Shown: positions 13,844-23,021, numbered from the stretch's first letter. The stretch is DNA of 41,284 nucleotides from Lachnospiraceae bacterium (GCA_009774375.1 VSNO01000014.1:1-41284); one strand, 5' to 3'. Numbers and translations are program-made. The notes: generated by a model not told the origin, from the letters alone.

Positions 13844-14080
13844 TTAACTCCTGCTGACAGTATTCCTCTGCGTACCATGTGCCTGGAAGAGATGTGGTTT
13901 CGGAATTACCTCACCATCTTCCAGTGCCGTCTCAATCCACAAATCAATAACAATCTGTGCCTGTTTCACTGCTTCCTCGGGTGTTTTTCCATCTGCCATA
14001 CAACCAGGCAATTCGGGTACCGATACAATATACGCCTGATCATCCTCCGACCATGACATTATCATAGAATATTTTGACAT
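13844..14080 (-). CDS. hicB: HicB-family antitoxin
   Basis: 78 residues. YSMIMSWSEDDQAYIVSVPELPGCMADGKTPEEAVKQAQIVIDLWIETALEDGEVIPKP is the partial RNase H-like HicB fold that binds and neutralises HicA. It follows hicA by 13 bp with GGGAGG upstream of the ATG at 14080. The C-terminal tail is short, with no evident separate ribbon-helix-helix or HTH domain, so DNA binding is not obvious. Confidence 0.88.
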   Translation of the reverse strand: MSKYSMIMSWSEDDQAYIVSVPELPGCMADGKTPEEAVKQAQIVIDLWIETALEDGEVIPKPHLFQAHGTQRNTVSRS

Positions 14081-14093
14081 TTATTAAACCTCC

Positions 14094-14324
14094 CTATAAT
14101 CCATATTTGATAAATAAATTTCTAACCTGCTTTACTTGATATGCTTTCGCTTTATTTCCTGATGGCTGAATGACAATTCTTTCTATAATATCATCGTGCT
14201 TATATACATAATGATCCCCCTTGATCCGCTCACGAAATCCATAAGAAAGAATTAAATTTCTAAAATCTGCAAAACGAATATTACTATCACTCTGCCCACT
14301 CATCACCATATCATATGTACTCAT
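14094..14324 (-). CDS. hicA: HicA-family mRNA interferase toxin
   Basis: 76 residues. It has the dsRNA-binding-like HicA pattern FADFRNLILSYGFRERIKGDHYVYKHDDIIERIVIQPSGNKAKAYQVKQVRNLF; the His in GDHYVY is the usual catalytic position. The toxin cleaves mRNA when free of HicB. The ATG at 14324 has AGGAG upstream. The toxin gene comes first and hicB follows, the common hicAB order. Confidence 0.88.
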   Translation of the reverse strand: MSTYDMVMSGQSDSNIRFADFRNLILSYGFRERIKGDHYVYKHDDIIERIVIQPSGNKAKAYQVKQVRNLFIKYGL

Positions 14325-14346
14325 TGACTATTTCTCCTATGCCCCC

Positions 14347-14374
14347 ATTATATCAGATTCATTAACTTTTTCAA
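14347..14374 (-). promoter_or_regulatory. Sigma-A promoter of hicAB
   Basis: On the minus strand TTGAAA (14374-14369), 16 bp, TATAAT (14352-14347) with TGA before the -10. It lies 23 bp upstream of the hicA ATG. Confidence 0.75.
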
Positions 14375-14389
14375 GCGATAACCCGGATC

Positions 14390-15454
14390 CTATTCCCTTG
14401 TCAGGTCGATCGTGACAGCGCAGTCCTCGAGCACTTCCTCCGAACCCGGTATCTTACTCCCGTCCGCGTCCCACGAAACGCGCACCGGTATGAGCGTCAT
14501 CGTCGGGGAGGACGCGTCAAACCCCTTAATCTCCAGATCCTGTGAAAACGCAATGGAACCGTCCTCTTTCTGCTCCGGGACAGAACAGCCGTTGGACCGA
14601 AGCCACTCATCACTGGTGAGCCTTCTGCCGGACGCGTCCTCCAGAATATAATCTCCCCAGCGCAGAAGCTCCATCATACTTTCCTCCTGCACTTCCCACT
14701 CCAGATGCAGGTTGATGGCTGACGGCGAGACAGTGATCTGATAAGCGAGGATCTGTCCGAAATCCAGACCGGTCACATTTCCGCTGCCCTGTGCAGCGGT
14801 TCCGAACTTGTCGGATCTCACCGTGAAAGCAAAGTCCGACCTGCTGTCCGGCGACGTGTACACCTGGACTTTTACATTGATGACGTCTGTGTCCGTTTTC
14901 TGCAGTGTTGGATCGACTACCGTAACCTTGCATTCATAGATGCCGCTGCCCTCCTCTGTCTCCGCCACATATTCAAGGCGGCTGTCGATATCGTTAATGT
15001 AGACATGGTCTGCCAGTTCAAAATACTCATTTTGCGGCTTTGCCCAGAACATCAGGGTCGCGCCGTCATAATAGGCGTCTGTCACCTGGAAGAGAGCCTC
15101 TTCCTGTACACTGCTGTCCGCCGTTTCCGCTTCTGAACCTGCGGCGGTTTCCATGATGATCGCTCCCCCGGTCCCGTCACTGTGGACGATGGACTGCTCC
15201 GCCTGCCCGGCGTTGATCCCCAGTCCGTTCAGCCAGTCCTGAAATACCGGAAGACGCGCTGCCGTAACCGTACCTCCCGCCAGGATCAGACAGGCGGCGA
15301 GCGGCAGCAATACCCTCCTTTTTCTTCGGGCTGTATGTCTGACAGGTTTCATATGGGTGCGGACTTCCCTGGATACGACCTGCCGAAACCGCTCGGGTGT
15401 CTGAGGAAAGCTTCTACTCAACTCATCTGCAAAATCTTCATAGCTCTTTCTCAT
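14390..15454 (-). CDS. Anti-sigma factor-like membrane protein
   Basis: 354 residues from the ATG at 15454, which follows AAGGAGGAAG. The cytoplasmic N-terminus (about 45 residues, MRKSYEDFADELSRSFPQTPERF) is followed by a basic stretch and one membrane helix (VLLPLAACLILAGGTVTAA). The rest is a large extracytoplasmic region rich in beta and acidic residues. This topology, and the 17-bp overlap with the ECF sigma gene, fit an anti-sigma factor holding the sigma factor at the membrane until an envelope signal arrives. The outer domain resembles those of Firmicutes DUF4179-type proteins, but I am not sure of the family. Confidence 0.75.
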   Translation of the reverse strand: MRKSYEDFADELSRSFPQTPERFRQVVSREVRTHMKPVRHTARRKRRVLLPLAACLILAGGTVTAARLPVFQDWLNGLGINAGQAEQSIVHSDGTGGAIIMETAAGSEAETADSSVQEEALFQVTDAYYDGATLMFWAKPQNEYFELADHVYINDIDSRLEYVAETEEGSGIYECKVTVVDPTLQKTDTDVINVKVQVYTSPDSRSDFAFTVRSDKFGTAAQGSGNVTGLDFGQILAYQITVSPSAINLHLEWEVQEESMMELLRWGDYILEDASGRRLTSDEWLRSNGCSVPEQKEDGSIAFSQDLEIKGFDASSPTMTLIPVRVSWDADGSKIPGSEEVLEDCAVTIDLTRE

Positions 15455-15938
15455 AATCTTCCTCCTTCTCACATTGCGCTCTTCCCATGATACTGCGAAG
15501 ATCCCTGCGGCCACGGCTCAGACGGCTTTTGACAGTTCCTGCGGGAACGTGCATGATCCTGGCGATCTCCTCAATGGAATACCCCTCCAGGTAGTACAGC
15601 ACGATCGTCAGACGGTATTCCTTTTTCAGCGCGCTCAGCGCCTCATACAGATCAGAATAATCCGGCCCGGCACATTCCTCCTGCGGTTCTGTCAGTATGG
15701 CAGTGCTCTTCTCGCGCTTTTTCAGCAGACTGTAACATTCATGGATCAGAATTCTGGTCAGCCACGTCTTTGCATACGCCTCCTGTTTCAGCGTATATAA
15801 TTTGCCAAATCCCGTTGCGATCGCCTCCTGCACTGCGTCCTCACAGTCCGCATCGTATTTCAGTATACTTTTTGATATGCGGTACAGACTATCTGTGGAA
15901 GAAAGCACCACACTGGCAAATGCTTCTTTGTCCATCAT
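15438..15938 (-). CDS. ECF-type RNA polymerase sigma factor
   Basis: 166 residues. Region 2 is DSLYRISKSILKYDADCEDAVQEAIATGFGKLYTLKQEAYAKTWLTRILIHECYSLL, and region 4 is ALKKEYRLTIVLYYLEGYSIEEIARIMHVPAGTVKSRLSRGRRDLR. It lacks regions 1 and 3, as ECF factors do. Two consecutive ATG codons stand at the start; the second (15935) has slightly better spacing from GGGGAGG. The gene overlaps its anti-sigma gene downstream, implying translational coupling and a fixed ratio. Confidence 0.93.
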   Translation of the reverse strand: MMDKEAFASVVLSSTDSLYRISKSILKYDADCEDAVQEAIATGFGKLYTLKQEAYAKTWLTRILIHECYSLLKKREKSTAILTEPQEECAGPDYSDLYEALSALKKEYRLTIVLYYLEGYSIEEIARIMHVPAGTVKSRLSRGRRDLRSIMGRAQCEKEEDYEKEL

Positions 15939-15964
15939 GTCCTCCCCTTTCCTCTTTGGATTTT

Positions 15965-16003
15965 ATTATACCTATTAGAGGAATAACGTGTCAAAAAGGT
16001 TCC
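15965..16003 (-). promoter_or_regulatory. Promoter region of the ECF sigma operon (sigma-A plus possible autoregulated element)
   Basis: On the minus strand TTGACA (15994-15989), 18 bp, TATAAT (15970-15965) gives a sigma-A promoter. Overlapping it is GGAACC (16003-15998) followed 17 bp later by CTCTAA, which resembles the bipartite promoters that ECF factors use for their own genes. Confidence 0.6.
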
Positions 16004-16161
16004 CCGGAAAATTATTTTCCCACGGATCCCTATCTGTGATACAATGATCAGGTAGAAGCGGGCATCACTGTCTCTCTTTTTTGTGCAGAAATTGAGAGGA
16101 CACGCGGCGCGGATTCTTTTATAATCATAATTGGTGAATGTATTAAACACGGAGGTATTTT

Positions 16162-17013
16162 ATGGATTGGATCGAACGGCTCAACGAAAGCATGCATTAC
16201 ATCGAGGAACATCTGACAGATAAGATCGACTATGACCAGCTTGGGCGGATCGCCTGCTGCTCTGCCTATCATTTTCAGAGAATGTTCACTTACATGGCGG
16301 GGATACCATTGTCAGAGTATATCCGGAGACGAAAGATGTCTCTTGCGGCAGTCGACCTGCAGGGCGGGGACGCCAGGGTCGTCGATGTCGCGGAAAAGTA
16401 CGGATATCACTCCCCGACAGCATTCAACAGGGCTTTCCAGGGAATTCACGGCATCGCGCCCTCCGCTGTCAGGAACGGGGGCGTGTCTGTGAAAACCTAC
16501 CCTCCGATCACCTTTAAGATCACAGTAAAAGGAGTTGAAGAAATGAATTATCGAATCGAAACAAAAGAAGCCTTCCGCATCGTCGGCGTATCCGCACCGC
16601 TGCAAAGGGAACTCGAGAACAACTTTATGATCGTACCTAAGATGTGGGGGGACGCCGCCGCGGACGGCACCATACAGAAGCTTGCAGCGATGATGGACAC
16701 GCCGGTCAAGGGACTCCTCGGAGTGAGCGTCTGCAACGATGAGGAAGACTGGAAATACTTTATCGCCGTCGCAAGCACAAAGGAAAACAGCGGGTTTGAC
16801 GAATATACCGTGCCCGCGTCCACATGGGCGGTCTTTCCGGGCAGCGGCACGAACCAGTCCGTACAGGAGCTGGAGCAGCGCATCGTGACAGAGTGGCTTC
16901 CGGCATCCGGATATGAGTACGCCAATGCACCGGACATCGAAGTCTATCTGAATCCGGATCCGCAGAACGCACAGTACGAGGTGTGGATCCCCGTGAAACG
17001 GGCAGGGGAGTGA
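16162..17013 (+). CDS. AraC-family regulator with GyrI-like effector domain
   Basis: 283 residues. The N-terminal AraC double helix-turn-helix is visible (IDYDQLGRIACCSAYHFQRMFTYMAGIPLSEYIRRRKMSLAAVDL ... KYGYHSPTAFNRAFQGIHGIAPSAVR). A C-terminal GyrI-like ligand domain follows from about residue 125 (NYRIETKEAFRIVGVSAPL ... WIPVKR). Proteins of this build (Rob/SoxS-like plus GyrI, BmrR-like pockets) usually respond to hydrophobic or drug-like ligands. The ATG at 16162 follows ACGGAGG. It stands alone between the ECF locus and the chemoreceptor gene. Confidence 0.9.
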   Translation: MDWIERLNESMHYIEEHLTDKIDYDQLGRIACCSAYHFQRMFTYMAGIPLSEYIRRRKMSLAAVDLQGGDARVVDVAEKYGYHSPTAFNRAFQGIHGIAPSAVRNGGVSVKTYPPITFKITVKGVEEMNYRIETKEAFRIVGVSAPLQRELENNFMIVPKMWGDAAADGTIQKLAAMMDTPVKGLLGVSVCNDEEDWKYFIAVASTKENSGFDEYTVPASTWAVFPGSGTNQSVQELEQRIVTEWLPASGYEYANAPDIEVYLNPDPQNAQYEVWIPVKRAGE

Positions 17014-17028
17014 TCTTCTCCCCCTGCC
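17001..17028. terminator. Hairpin at convergent gene ends
   Basis: GGCAGGGGAG pairs with CTCCCC(C)TGCC, and the AraC stop codon lies in the loop. There is no real T-run on either side, so it may act weakly or bidirectionally between the AraC gene and the converging chemoreceptor gene. Confidence 0.45.
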
Positions 17029-17036
17029 TGCTGCAT

Positions 17037-19037
17037 TCACACCCTGAAAGATGCTACCGTCTGATTCAACAGCGCACTCAGGCGGAACAGTTCTTCCATC
17101 TGCTCCATGACAGCCGCGGAATTTTTGTCAGAGTCTTCCGCGGACTGCTCAACCTTCTCCATAAACTCCGCTATCTCACTGATGAGTCCCGTGATCTCTG
17201 TGATCGACGCATCGATATCGGCCATACTGGCACTCATCGCCTCGGACGATGCTCCCAGGTCATTGGAGATATCATTGTAAAATGCTGCGTCCTGCTGATA
17301 CATCTGAGCCAGCGCAGTCATTTCCTGATAATCCTCCATCACTTTTCCGTTCATAAAAGTCAGCAGCCTCTCGGAATTCCTGGAAAGGAAATCCACGTTT
17401 TTCACCACGCTCTCTGTCACTTTGCGGATCTGGTCGACCGCCAGTCTTGAGTGATCGGCAAGCTCCCTGATCTCCTCCGCCACAACAGAAAATCCTTTTC
17501 CGGCCTCACCGGCCCGCGCCGCCTCTATGGAAGCATTCAATGCCAGAAGATTGGTCTGTGAGCTGATCGAGAGGATCTCTTCTGTCAGGGTGTCGATCTC
17601 CTGCACCCTTTTGCTGTCTGCGATCGCCCTTTCAAGATCGTCCCGCGTCTCCTGATACAGTGCCACAGCCTCCTTGGCAGACTTCATGGAGGCCTCATGC
17701 CGTTTGTGGGCACGCTCCATGATACTGCCGGACTGCCCGACTGCCTCGCCGGCTTTTTGGGCGACCTTCCCGATCGCCTCCCCCAATTCCTGGCTGTTAT
17801 TTCTGATGCTGTCTGTCAGTCCGCGCGCCTGCAGCGTCTGCACCATCACCCTGATGACCAGCTCGGAAATCCCGGAGATCTCCTGATTTAATGCCGTCAT
17901 CTTCGCGGAGGTTCCCTCCGCGATCGTGCCGATATTCTCCGCGTCCTTCTTCGTGTTCAGTATGATCTCGCGGATCTGCTGGCGCACCTCTGTGGTCGCT
18001 GTCCGGATCTGCTCCGTCTCATTTTTGTATTCCCTTGGAATCGTTTTTTCAACGACCACATCTTCCGAGAAATCTCCCGACGCAAACTGTTTGAGCATCT
18101 GGATCGGCGCGAGCATTTTTCCGATCAGCCCTGCCATGAACACTGCCACAAACGCGATGACCACCAGAGCGATCACGGCAGCTATCATGATCATGGCGGC
18201 AAGAGACTGTGTGACGTTTGCCGTCGGCACCACGACTCCCAGTTTCCAGCTGCTGCCATCGATATCCGCCACAGCAAAGTAACACTCACTGCCGTCATAG
18301 TCCGTGAGTCTGGCCACGCCCTGTTCTGTCCCTTTGATCAATGCCCCCAGCTCCGGCATGATGTCTGTTGCAATGACAGCGCTGTCCGCTGTAGGCTCAT
18401 AGCTTTTATTCCTGTGCGCCACATACTGACCGCTGCTGTCCACCAGGAATCCATATACGCCCTCCGCATAATCAATGCTGCCTGTCAGGTCTGTCACAGT
18501 ACCGAGCGTGACATCCAGGCCGATGACACCTGCAAGCTCACCATCGATATAGATCGGTGACGCGATCGTCGCGCACATCTGGTTTGTCAGCACATCCCAG
18601 TAAGGATCCGTCACAATGACCGCTCTCTCCTGTGCCGCCTGCTGATACCACCCGCGCTGTACCGGATCGTAACCGTCCGGGATCTCCGCCTCCCTGTTCG
18701 ACTGGATAAACCTGCTGTCCCTTGTCCCGCAATACAGATTCAGAAGCTCCTCCCTGCCTGATGCGTGAGCGTCCACCACAGACTGCACCACAGCGGTATC
18801 GATCGTTTTCCCCGCCTCGATACCTGACGCCGCTCCATCTGCGACCATTTTCTCAATCCCGATCCAGGTGTTGATCTCCTCCGCATACTTATCGGCACTG
18901 AGCTGCAGTGCCTGTGTCTGATCCTGGATCATGCGCTTTCCCGCAACCGCGATGATCCCTACCGTTGTCAGCAGGATACTCACCACCACGATCCCGATCA
19001 TACTGAATGTCAGTTTTCCTTTAATCGTCCTCAACAA
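17037..19037 (-). CDS. Methyl-accepting chemotaxis protein with dCache sensor
   Basis: About 666 residues. An N-terminal helix (LTFSMIGIVVVSILLTTVGIIAVAG) is followed by an extracellular dCache domain (DPVQRGWYQQAAQERAVIVTDPYWDVLTNQMCATIASPIYIDGELAGVIGLDV). A second membrane helix (AAVIALVVIAFVAVFMAGLIG), a HAMP-like link and a long coiled coil come next. The coiled coil carries the signalling hairpin SSQTNLLALNASIEAARAGEAGKGFSVVAEEIRELADHS, which contacts CheA/CheW. It senses a small-molecule ligand outside the cell. The preferred start is TTG at 19037, 9 nt after AGGAGG; an ATG at 19103 is in frame but has no such site. Confidence 0.93.
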   Translation of the reverse strand: MLRTIKGKLTFSMIGIVVVSILLTTVGIIAVAGKRMIQDQTQALQLSADKYAEEINTWIGIEKMVADGAASGIEAGKTIDTAVVQSVVDAHASGREELLNLYCGTRDSRFIQSNREAEIPDGYDPVQRGWYQQAAQERAVIVTDPYWDVLTNQMCATIASPIYIDGELAGVIGLDVTLGTVTDLTGSIDYAEGVYGFLVDSSGQYVAHRNKSYEPTADSAVIATDIMPELGALIKGTEQGVARLTDYDGSECYFAVADIDGSSWKLGVVVPTANVTQSLAAMIMIAAVIALVVIAFVAVFMAGLIGKMLAPIQMLKQFASGDFSEDVVVEKTIPREYKNETEQIRTATTEVRQQIREIILNTKKDAENIGTIAEGTSAKMTALNQEISGISELVIRVMVQTLQARGLTDSIRNNSQELGEAIGKVAQKAGEAVGQSGSIMERAHKRHEASMKSAKEAVALYQETRDDLERAIADSKRVQEIDTLTEEILSISSQTNLLALNASIEAARAGEAGKGFSVVAEEIRELADHSRLAVDQIRKVTESVVKNVDFLSRNSERLLTFMNGKVMEDYQEMTALAQMYQQDAAFYNDISNDLGASSEAMSASMADIDASITEITGLISEIAEFMEKVEQSAEDSDKNSAAVMEQMEELFRLSALLNQTVASFRV

Positions 19038-19151
19038 AATGATATCCCTCCTATTTCTGATCCGTACATTGATATCATTATAGGAAGACGATTGTCGAAA
19101 CAAAATATTTAAGGAACAATTTGCAGGTTTTACGGCATGATTTGTCGATCG

Positions 19152-20227
19152 TTACACATTTGTCAATGTCTGGCTGATCACACGCTCAAAGTCCAACTGT
19201 CTCCCCGGCTCGCAGATCTGTTTTTGCAGAAAATCATCCATCTTCAGCCGCCCGTCCCGCACATGTTCATAAAACAATTTTACGAAATGTCCCGCCATGA
19301 CGTCCACCGCAAAAAATCCAGGATAGCTCACGAAGAAGTGCGGGCTTCTCCATTCCATCTCCTTTGAAACAGCGTACTTCTCACATGCCGCCTCCCACTC
19401 GGCATCAAGATCCGGCATGTCTTTCCTGTAAATATTCTGCTCAAACCATGCACAGCAGCACAAATAATCTGTCTGATAATCAAGCTTGTCCATCAGCAGA
19501 TCCTCGTCACTGCCCAAAAAGGTACTGAGAAACTGCGGGGAGTATACCAGATCCTCAAAGACCAGCGCCACAAACTCCTCGATCACCGCACTGTAGGGCC
19601 CCGCCCATTCCGGTGCGTCCTGCCGGATATGATTATAGTAATAGGCGTGTCCGATCTCATGCATCAAAATGGAAAATCCCGAAAGACCGGGGACCAGATT
19701 GATCAGTACATGCGACTCGTCCGGCACACTGATCGAGATACAGTTTCCGATAAAAAACTGCGGCAGACCTTCATGGTGGATCTGCACCGCATCCCACTGA
19801 ACCTGCAGGTGAAAATGCTCCAGAACCTTTTTGGCCAGATCTATTTGATTCTGCTGCTTTAGGCACTCGGCATTTTTCCATTTTTGGATCTTTTCCCTAA
19901 GCGTATTTTTTCCTGCATCTGCAGTATGACACCTTGCCGTTGTTTCCAATATCCCATCCAGGAGTTCCCCGTCTATTCCCAGCAGCGCATACTGGTACGC
20001 CAGATAATCTGTAAAACCCGCGGATCCTGCAAACTCATTTCTCAGTCTGAACAGTTGCTGAAACTGTTCTATGTACTCCTCTTTGGAAACCTTTTTTCGA
20101 ACGGGCACAAATGCTTTTTCATCTGTCTTTTTTTCCTGCAGAACCGCTCCGCGTCTCCTGAACACAAATATTCCAATTCTGCCTTTTGTTCCTCAACATC
20201 ATATTTTTTATAATATCTGTCTGTCAT
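19152..20227 (-). pseudogene. M3-like zinc metallopeptidase, frameshifted at an A7 run and short
   Basis: The main frame (20165 to 19152) has the zinc motif HEIGHAYYYNH, then EEFVALVFEDLVYSP and a C-terminus like M3 oligoendopeptidases (PHFFVSYPGFFAVDVMAGHFVKLFYEHVRDG). Its only upstream start in frame is a GTG at 20165 without a ribosome-binding site. A well-placed ATG at 20227 (MTDRYYKKYDVEEQK...) runs in a different frame and stops at 20069. The two frames join naturally at a run of seven A (20134-20128 on the minus strand), where one extra A would give about 358 residues. Even so it lacks roughly the first 200 residues of an ordinary M3 oligoendopeptidase. It may be a decayed gene, a phase-variable one, or use slippage. 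Confidence 0.7.
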
Positions 20228-20597
20228 TTCCAATATCCTGCCCCCTGACTGTTTCCCAATAGTTTTGAATGATCCTTTTCTTCCATGCAAGAATTACGCA
20301 GCCGCCGAAAATGGCGACCGCTCCGAGCATCACCACCCATGGGCTGATCCCCGAGTTGTGGATAAACTTCGTGACATGTAAGTCAGCATATATACGACTG
20401 CCGCCACAACAGGCAGCAGCATCCCCGCAATATTCGTGAGCGATAATGTCACTGCAGTAAACGTGCCGCCCTCATAAGCCGTATACGCGCCGAAAACGCT
20501 GAATTTTGTGATGCGGGCGCCGCAGCATACAGCGACCAGGGCATGTCCGCCTTCATGCAATGCGATATACACAGGAATGCGCTTTCGAAATAAGACA
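20208..20597 (-). pseudogene. M50-like membrane metallopeptidase remnant, truncated and frameshifted
   Basis: One frame reads VYIALHEGGHALVAVCCGARITKFSVFGAYTAYEGG...NIAGMLLPVVAAVVYMLTYMS: a zinc HExxH inside a hydrophobic protein, as in M50-type site-2 proteases. Near 20380 the sensible reading moves to another frame, HVTKFIHNSGISPWVVMLGAVAIFGGCVILAWKKRII, a further membrane helix that ends at the TAA at 20208. Before the HEGGH segment there is a stop about 20 codons upstream and no leading membrane helix. So the 5' part is missing and the body is frameshifted. It overlaps the start of the M3-like gene. Confidence 0.65.
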
Positions 20598-20620
20598 ACT
20601 TCTTGCCCCGATCATATAAT

Positions 20621-20648
20621 AGGCTTTTGGAGATTTTACCAAAAGCCT
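20621..20648 (-). terminator. Hairpin after the FAD/Rieske gene
   Basis: AGGCTTTTGG (20621-20630) pairs with CCAAAAGCCT (20639-20648) across an 8-nt loop, 11 bp past the stop of the oxidoreductase gene. ATTATATG follows rather than a pure T-run. Confidence 0.5.
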
Positions 20649-20659
20649 GATTGAACTTT

Positions 20660-21958
20660 CTAACTCTTCAGATCACCATTGGCGGGATTGTCGAGCACTT
20701 TTCCGCTTTCGTCAAAGCGCGAGCCATGGCAGGCGCAGTCCCACGAGTGCTCGTCAGGATTCCATTTCAGCGCACAGCCAAGATGGGGGCAGCGCTTTTT
20801 TGAAGGCGTTGCCAGATTCCTGACCGATTCAAGACCATTAACGAAGAGCTGCGTTCTGAGGATACTTCTCGACGGATCAAACGCCTCCGCAAAATCGTTA
20901 TGCCTGCCGCAGATCCGGTCGCTGAGCATCATCGCCGCCAGCATCGCACCTGTCATTCCCCATTTATGAAAGCCGCTCGCGACATACAGATCCGGCGTGT
21001 TCCTGGAATAGTTTCCGATATATGGGATATGGTCCAGGCTCATGCAGTCCTGCGCCGCCCAGCAATACCGTTCGACAGCGTCAGGATATGCTTCCCCCGC
21101 AAAACGCCTGAGCTCGTTCCAGTTTCCGCCGCTTTTTCCAGTGCGGTGCCCGCCGCCGCCCAGAAGCAGCAGGTTATTGTAATTTCGGAAGGAAAAGCCT
21201 GTCTTAGAATCGTCAACGTACATTCCGCTAACGTTCTGTGCATTTTCCAGCGCGATCACATAAGAACGGTGCTGATACAGCTTCAAGAAATAGCTTCCGT
21301 GTTTGTTGAGCATCGGAAAATGCGTCGTGACGATGACTTTGTCCGCACGGATCTGTCCGCGATCCGTTACAGCAGCCGTACCGTCCATCTCCCGCACAAA
21401 AGTGTGCTCATAGATATTCAGATCCTTTGCGATCGCATATAGGAATCTGAGCGGGTGGAACTGTGCCTGGTCCTCAAAGCAGACTGCTCCCGCAGTGTCC
21501 ACAGGCAGGGGTAAATCTTTTACAAACACAGCGTCATAACCGATCTGTGAGAGCGCATTGAGTTCATCATCAAGCTTCTGACGGTCATCGGTAACATACA
21601 CATAATTATTTTTTGTCTCGTATCCGCAGTCGATCTCTTGGCAGAGCGCTGCGTATTTCTCAAATGCCGCGCAGTTTGCCTGCAGGTACATCCGGGCTTT
21701 TTCCAAACCGCTCCCGCGCAGGATCTTATGATAGGTCAGTCCATGCTGGTACGTGATCTTTGCAGTCGTGTTTCCCGTTGTCCCGCCGCAGATCCTGTCC
21801 TTTTCGGCAAGGATATAGGGCACACCGTTCTGCTGCAGAAAATAAGCGGTCAGGATACCCGCAATGCCTCCTCCGATGATCAGGACCTCTGTCCTGATAT
21901 CGCTTTCCAGCGTTGGAAAGACGTGGCGGCTGACAGTTTCATTCCAGAGTGATCTCAA
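20660..21958 (-). CDS. FAD-dependent oxidoreductase (DAO type) with C-terminal Rieske domain
   Basis: 432 residues. The Rossmann motif VLIIGGGIAG lies at residues 25-34, followed by ILAEKDRICGGTTGNTTAKIT and a D-amino-acid-oxidase-type core (YVASGFHKWGMTGAMLAA near the end of the FAD domain). The last ~50 residues hold a Rieske [2Fe-2S] site: CPHLGC near 390 (C-x-H) and CACHGSRFDESG near 409 (C-x-x-H). The family takes electrons from an amine-type substrate through FAD to the Rieske cluster; the substrate is unknown. No signal peptide is seen. It stands alone, with no obvious partner genes. Confidence 0.92.
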   Translation of the reverse strand: MRSLWNETVSRHVFPTLESDIRTEVLIIGGGIAGILTAYFLQQNGVPYILAEKDRICGGTTGNTTAKITYQHGLTYHKILRGSGLEKARMYLQANCAAFEKYAALCQEIDCGYETKNNYVYVTDDRQKLDDELNALSQIGYDAVFVKDLPLPVDTAGAVCFEDQAQFHPLRFLYAIAKDLNIYEHTFVREMDGTAAVTDRGQIRADKVIVTTHFPMLNKHGSYFLKLYQHRSYVIALENAQNVSGMYVDDSKTGFSFRNYNNLLLLGGGGHRTGKSGGNWNELRRFAGEAYPDAVERYCWAAQDCMSLDHIPYIGNYSRNTPDLYVASGFHKWGMTGAMLAAMMLSDRICGRHNDFAEAFDPSRSILRTQLFVNGLESVRNLATPSKKRCPHLGCALKWNPDEHSWDCACHGSRFDESGKVLDNPANGDLKS

Positions 21959-22091
21959 TCGTTACAGTCCTTTCGTTTTGAATCCTTTTATATAAATCCT
22001 TTTATCCATATTTTTCCGCAGATTGAGAATATTATTCAAAATGAAAGTTTTGATCACACAGCTCCTTTTCTTATAGCATGTTTAAAGCACG

Positions 22092-23021
22092 CTATATCTC
22101 GCCCTGCGCAAACAGGTTGTCCTTCCCCATGCCGCACACGAACGGATTTGAATCATAGCGGTGGCAGAACGCCAGAAAATCAGCGCGCTGCCCGGGATCA
22201 TTCATGATCTTTACAAGGATCTCACGCGGCAGCGTTCTGGCATACGCGCCGGGTCCTGCCATCTGAATGTTTCTGACGCCGTGACGCTCCAGCAGGGCAT
22301 GCAGTTCGTCCGGCATAAATGTATAGGTGATGCACCACGGCGTGCCTCCCCTCTCGTACTCGGCAATCTCATCTTCGCCGCCCATCAGCCCTTCATTCCA
22401 CAGCTTCGTGACAGCATTCTTGTCAAAACGAAACGCTCCAAGTGCATTTTCCCTGTTGTCGACACACCATCTGACAAATGGGTCGCCGCAGTTTTCGTCT
22501 AATATAAACTGATTTTTTTGTATCGGGTTTGCCAGATACGGCAGATATCCCAGGCGGCTTGACACGCTGACCATGATCCGTTTGCGGCATATGCGCACAA
22601 GCTCACTGATGACCTGTTCCTGATTGGGATACGTATATGAAACCGGCGCGTCAAAGGAGATCACCAGATCAAAGGATCGGTCTTTGAAGTCTCCAAGATC
22701 CTCCAATGCGCCCTTCACAAAAGTGATCCTGTCGAGAACGCCCTCTTTCTCCGCCAGTTCCTTCGCCTTATCGATCATTGGCTGCGATATGTCATAATGT
22801 GTGACTTCACAGCCCTGTTTTGCCAAAAGGATAGAAAAACGCCCGCACCCTGCACCGCCGTCAAACACAGTTCTGATCCCGCCCAGATGCGCGAGCAGTT
22901 CCTTTTCAATGTGGCTCTTCTGTATGATGTCATCAATAAAGGTTTCCTCCCGGCAGCTCTCAAGCTCCCCCTTATCCGGCATGTTCCACAAACGCTCTGC
23001 TATTTTCCTGCTGTAGTCCAT
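22092..23021 (-). CDS. Class I SAM-dependent methyltransferase
   Basis: 309 residues. SAM-binding motif I is TVFDGGAGCGRFSILLAKQG (residues 51 onward), followed by VTHYDISQPMIDKAKELAEKEGV (acidic end of strand 2) and FDLVISFDAPVSYTYP (post-motif region). The C-terminal third is less conserved. The substrate cannot be read. The ATG at 23021 follows GGAGGAG. A TATAAT with a preceding TGT at 23100-23095 (minus strand) is a likely extended -10 for this gene. Confidence 0.9.
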   Translation of the reverse strand: MDYSRKIAERLWNMPDKGELESCREETFIDDIIQKSHIEKELLAHLGGIRTVFDGGAGCGRFSILLAKQGCEVTHYDISQPMIDKAKELAEKEGVLDRITFVKGALEDLGDFKDRSFDLVISFDAPVSYTYPNQEQVISELVRICRKRIMVSVSSRLGYLPYLANPIQKNQFILDENCGDPFVRWCVDNRENALGAFRFDKNAVTKLWNEGLMGGEDEIAEYERGGTPWCITYTFMPDELHALLERHGVRNIQMAGPGAYARTLPREILVKIMNDPGQRADFLAFCHRYDSNPFVCGMGKDNLFAQGEI

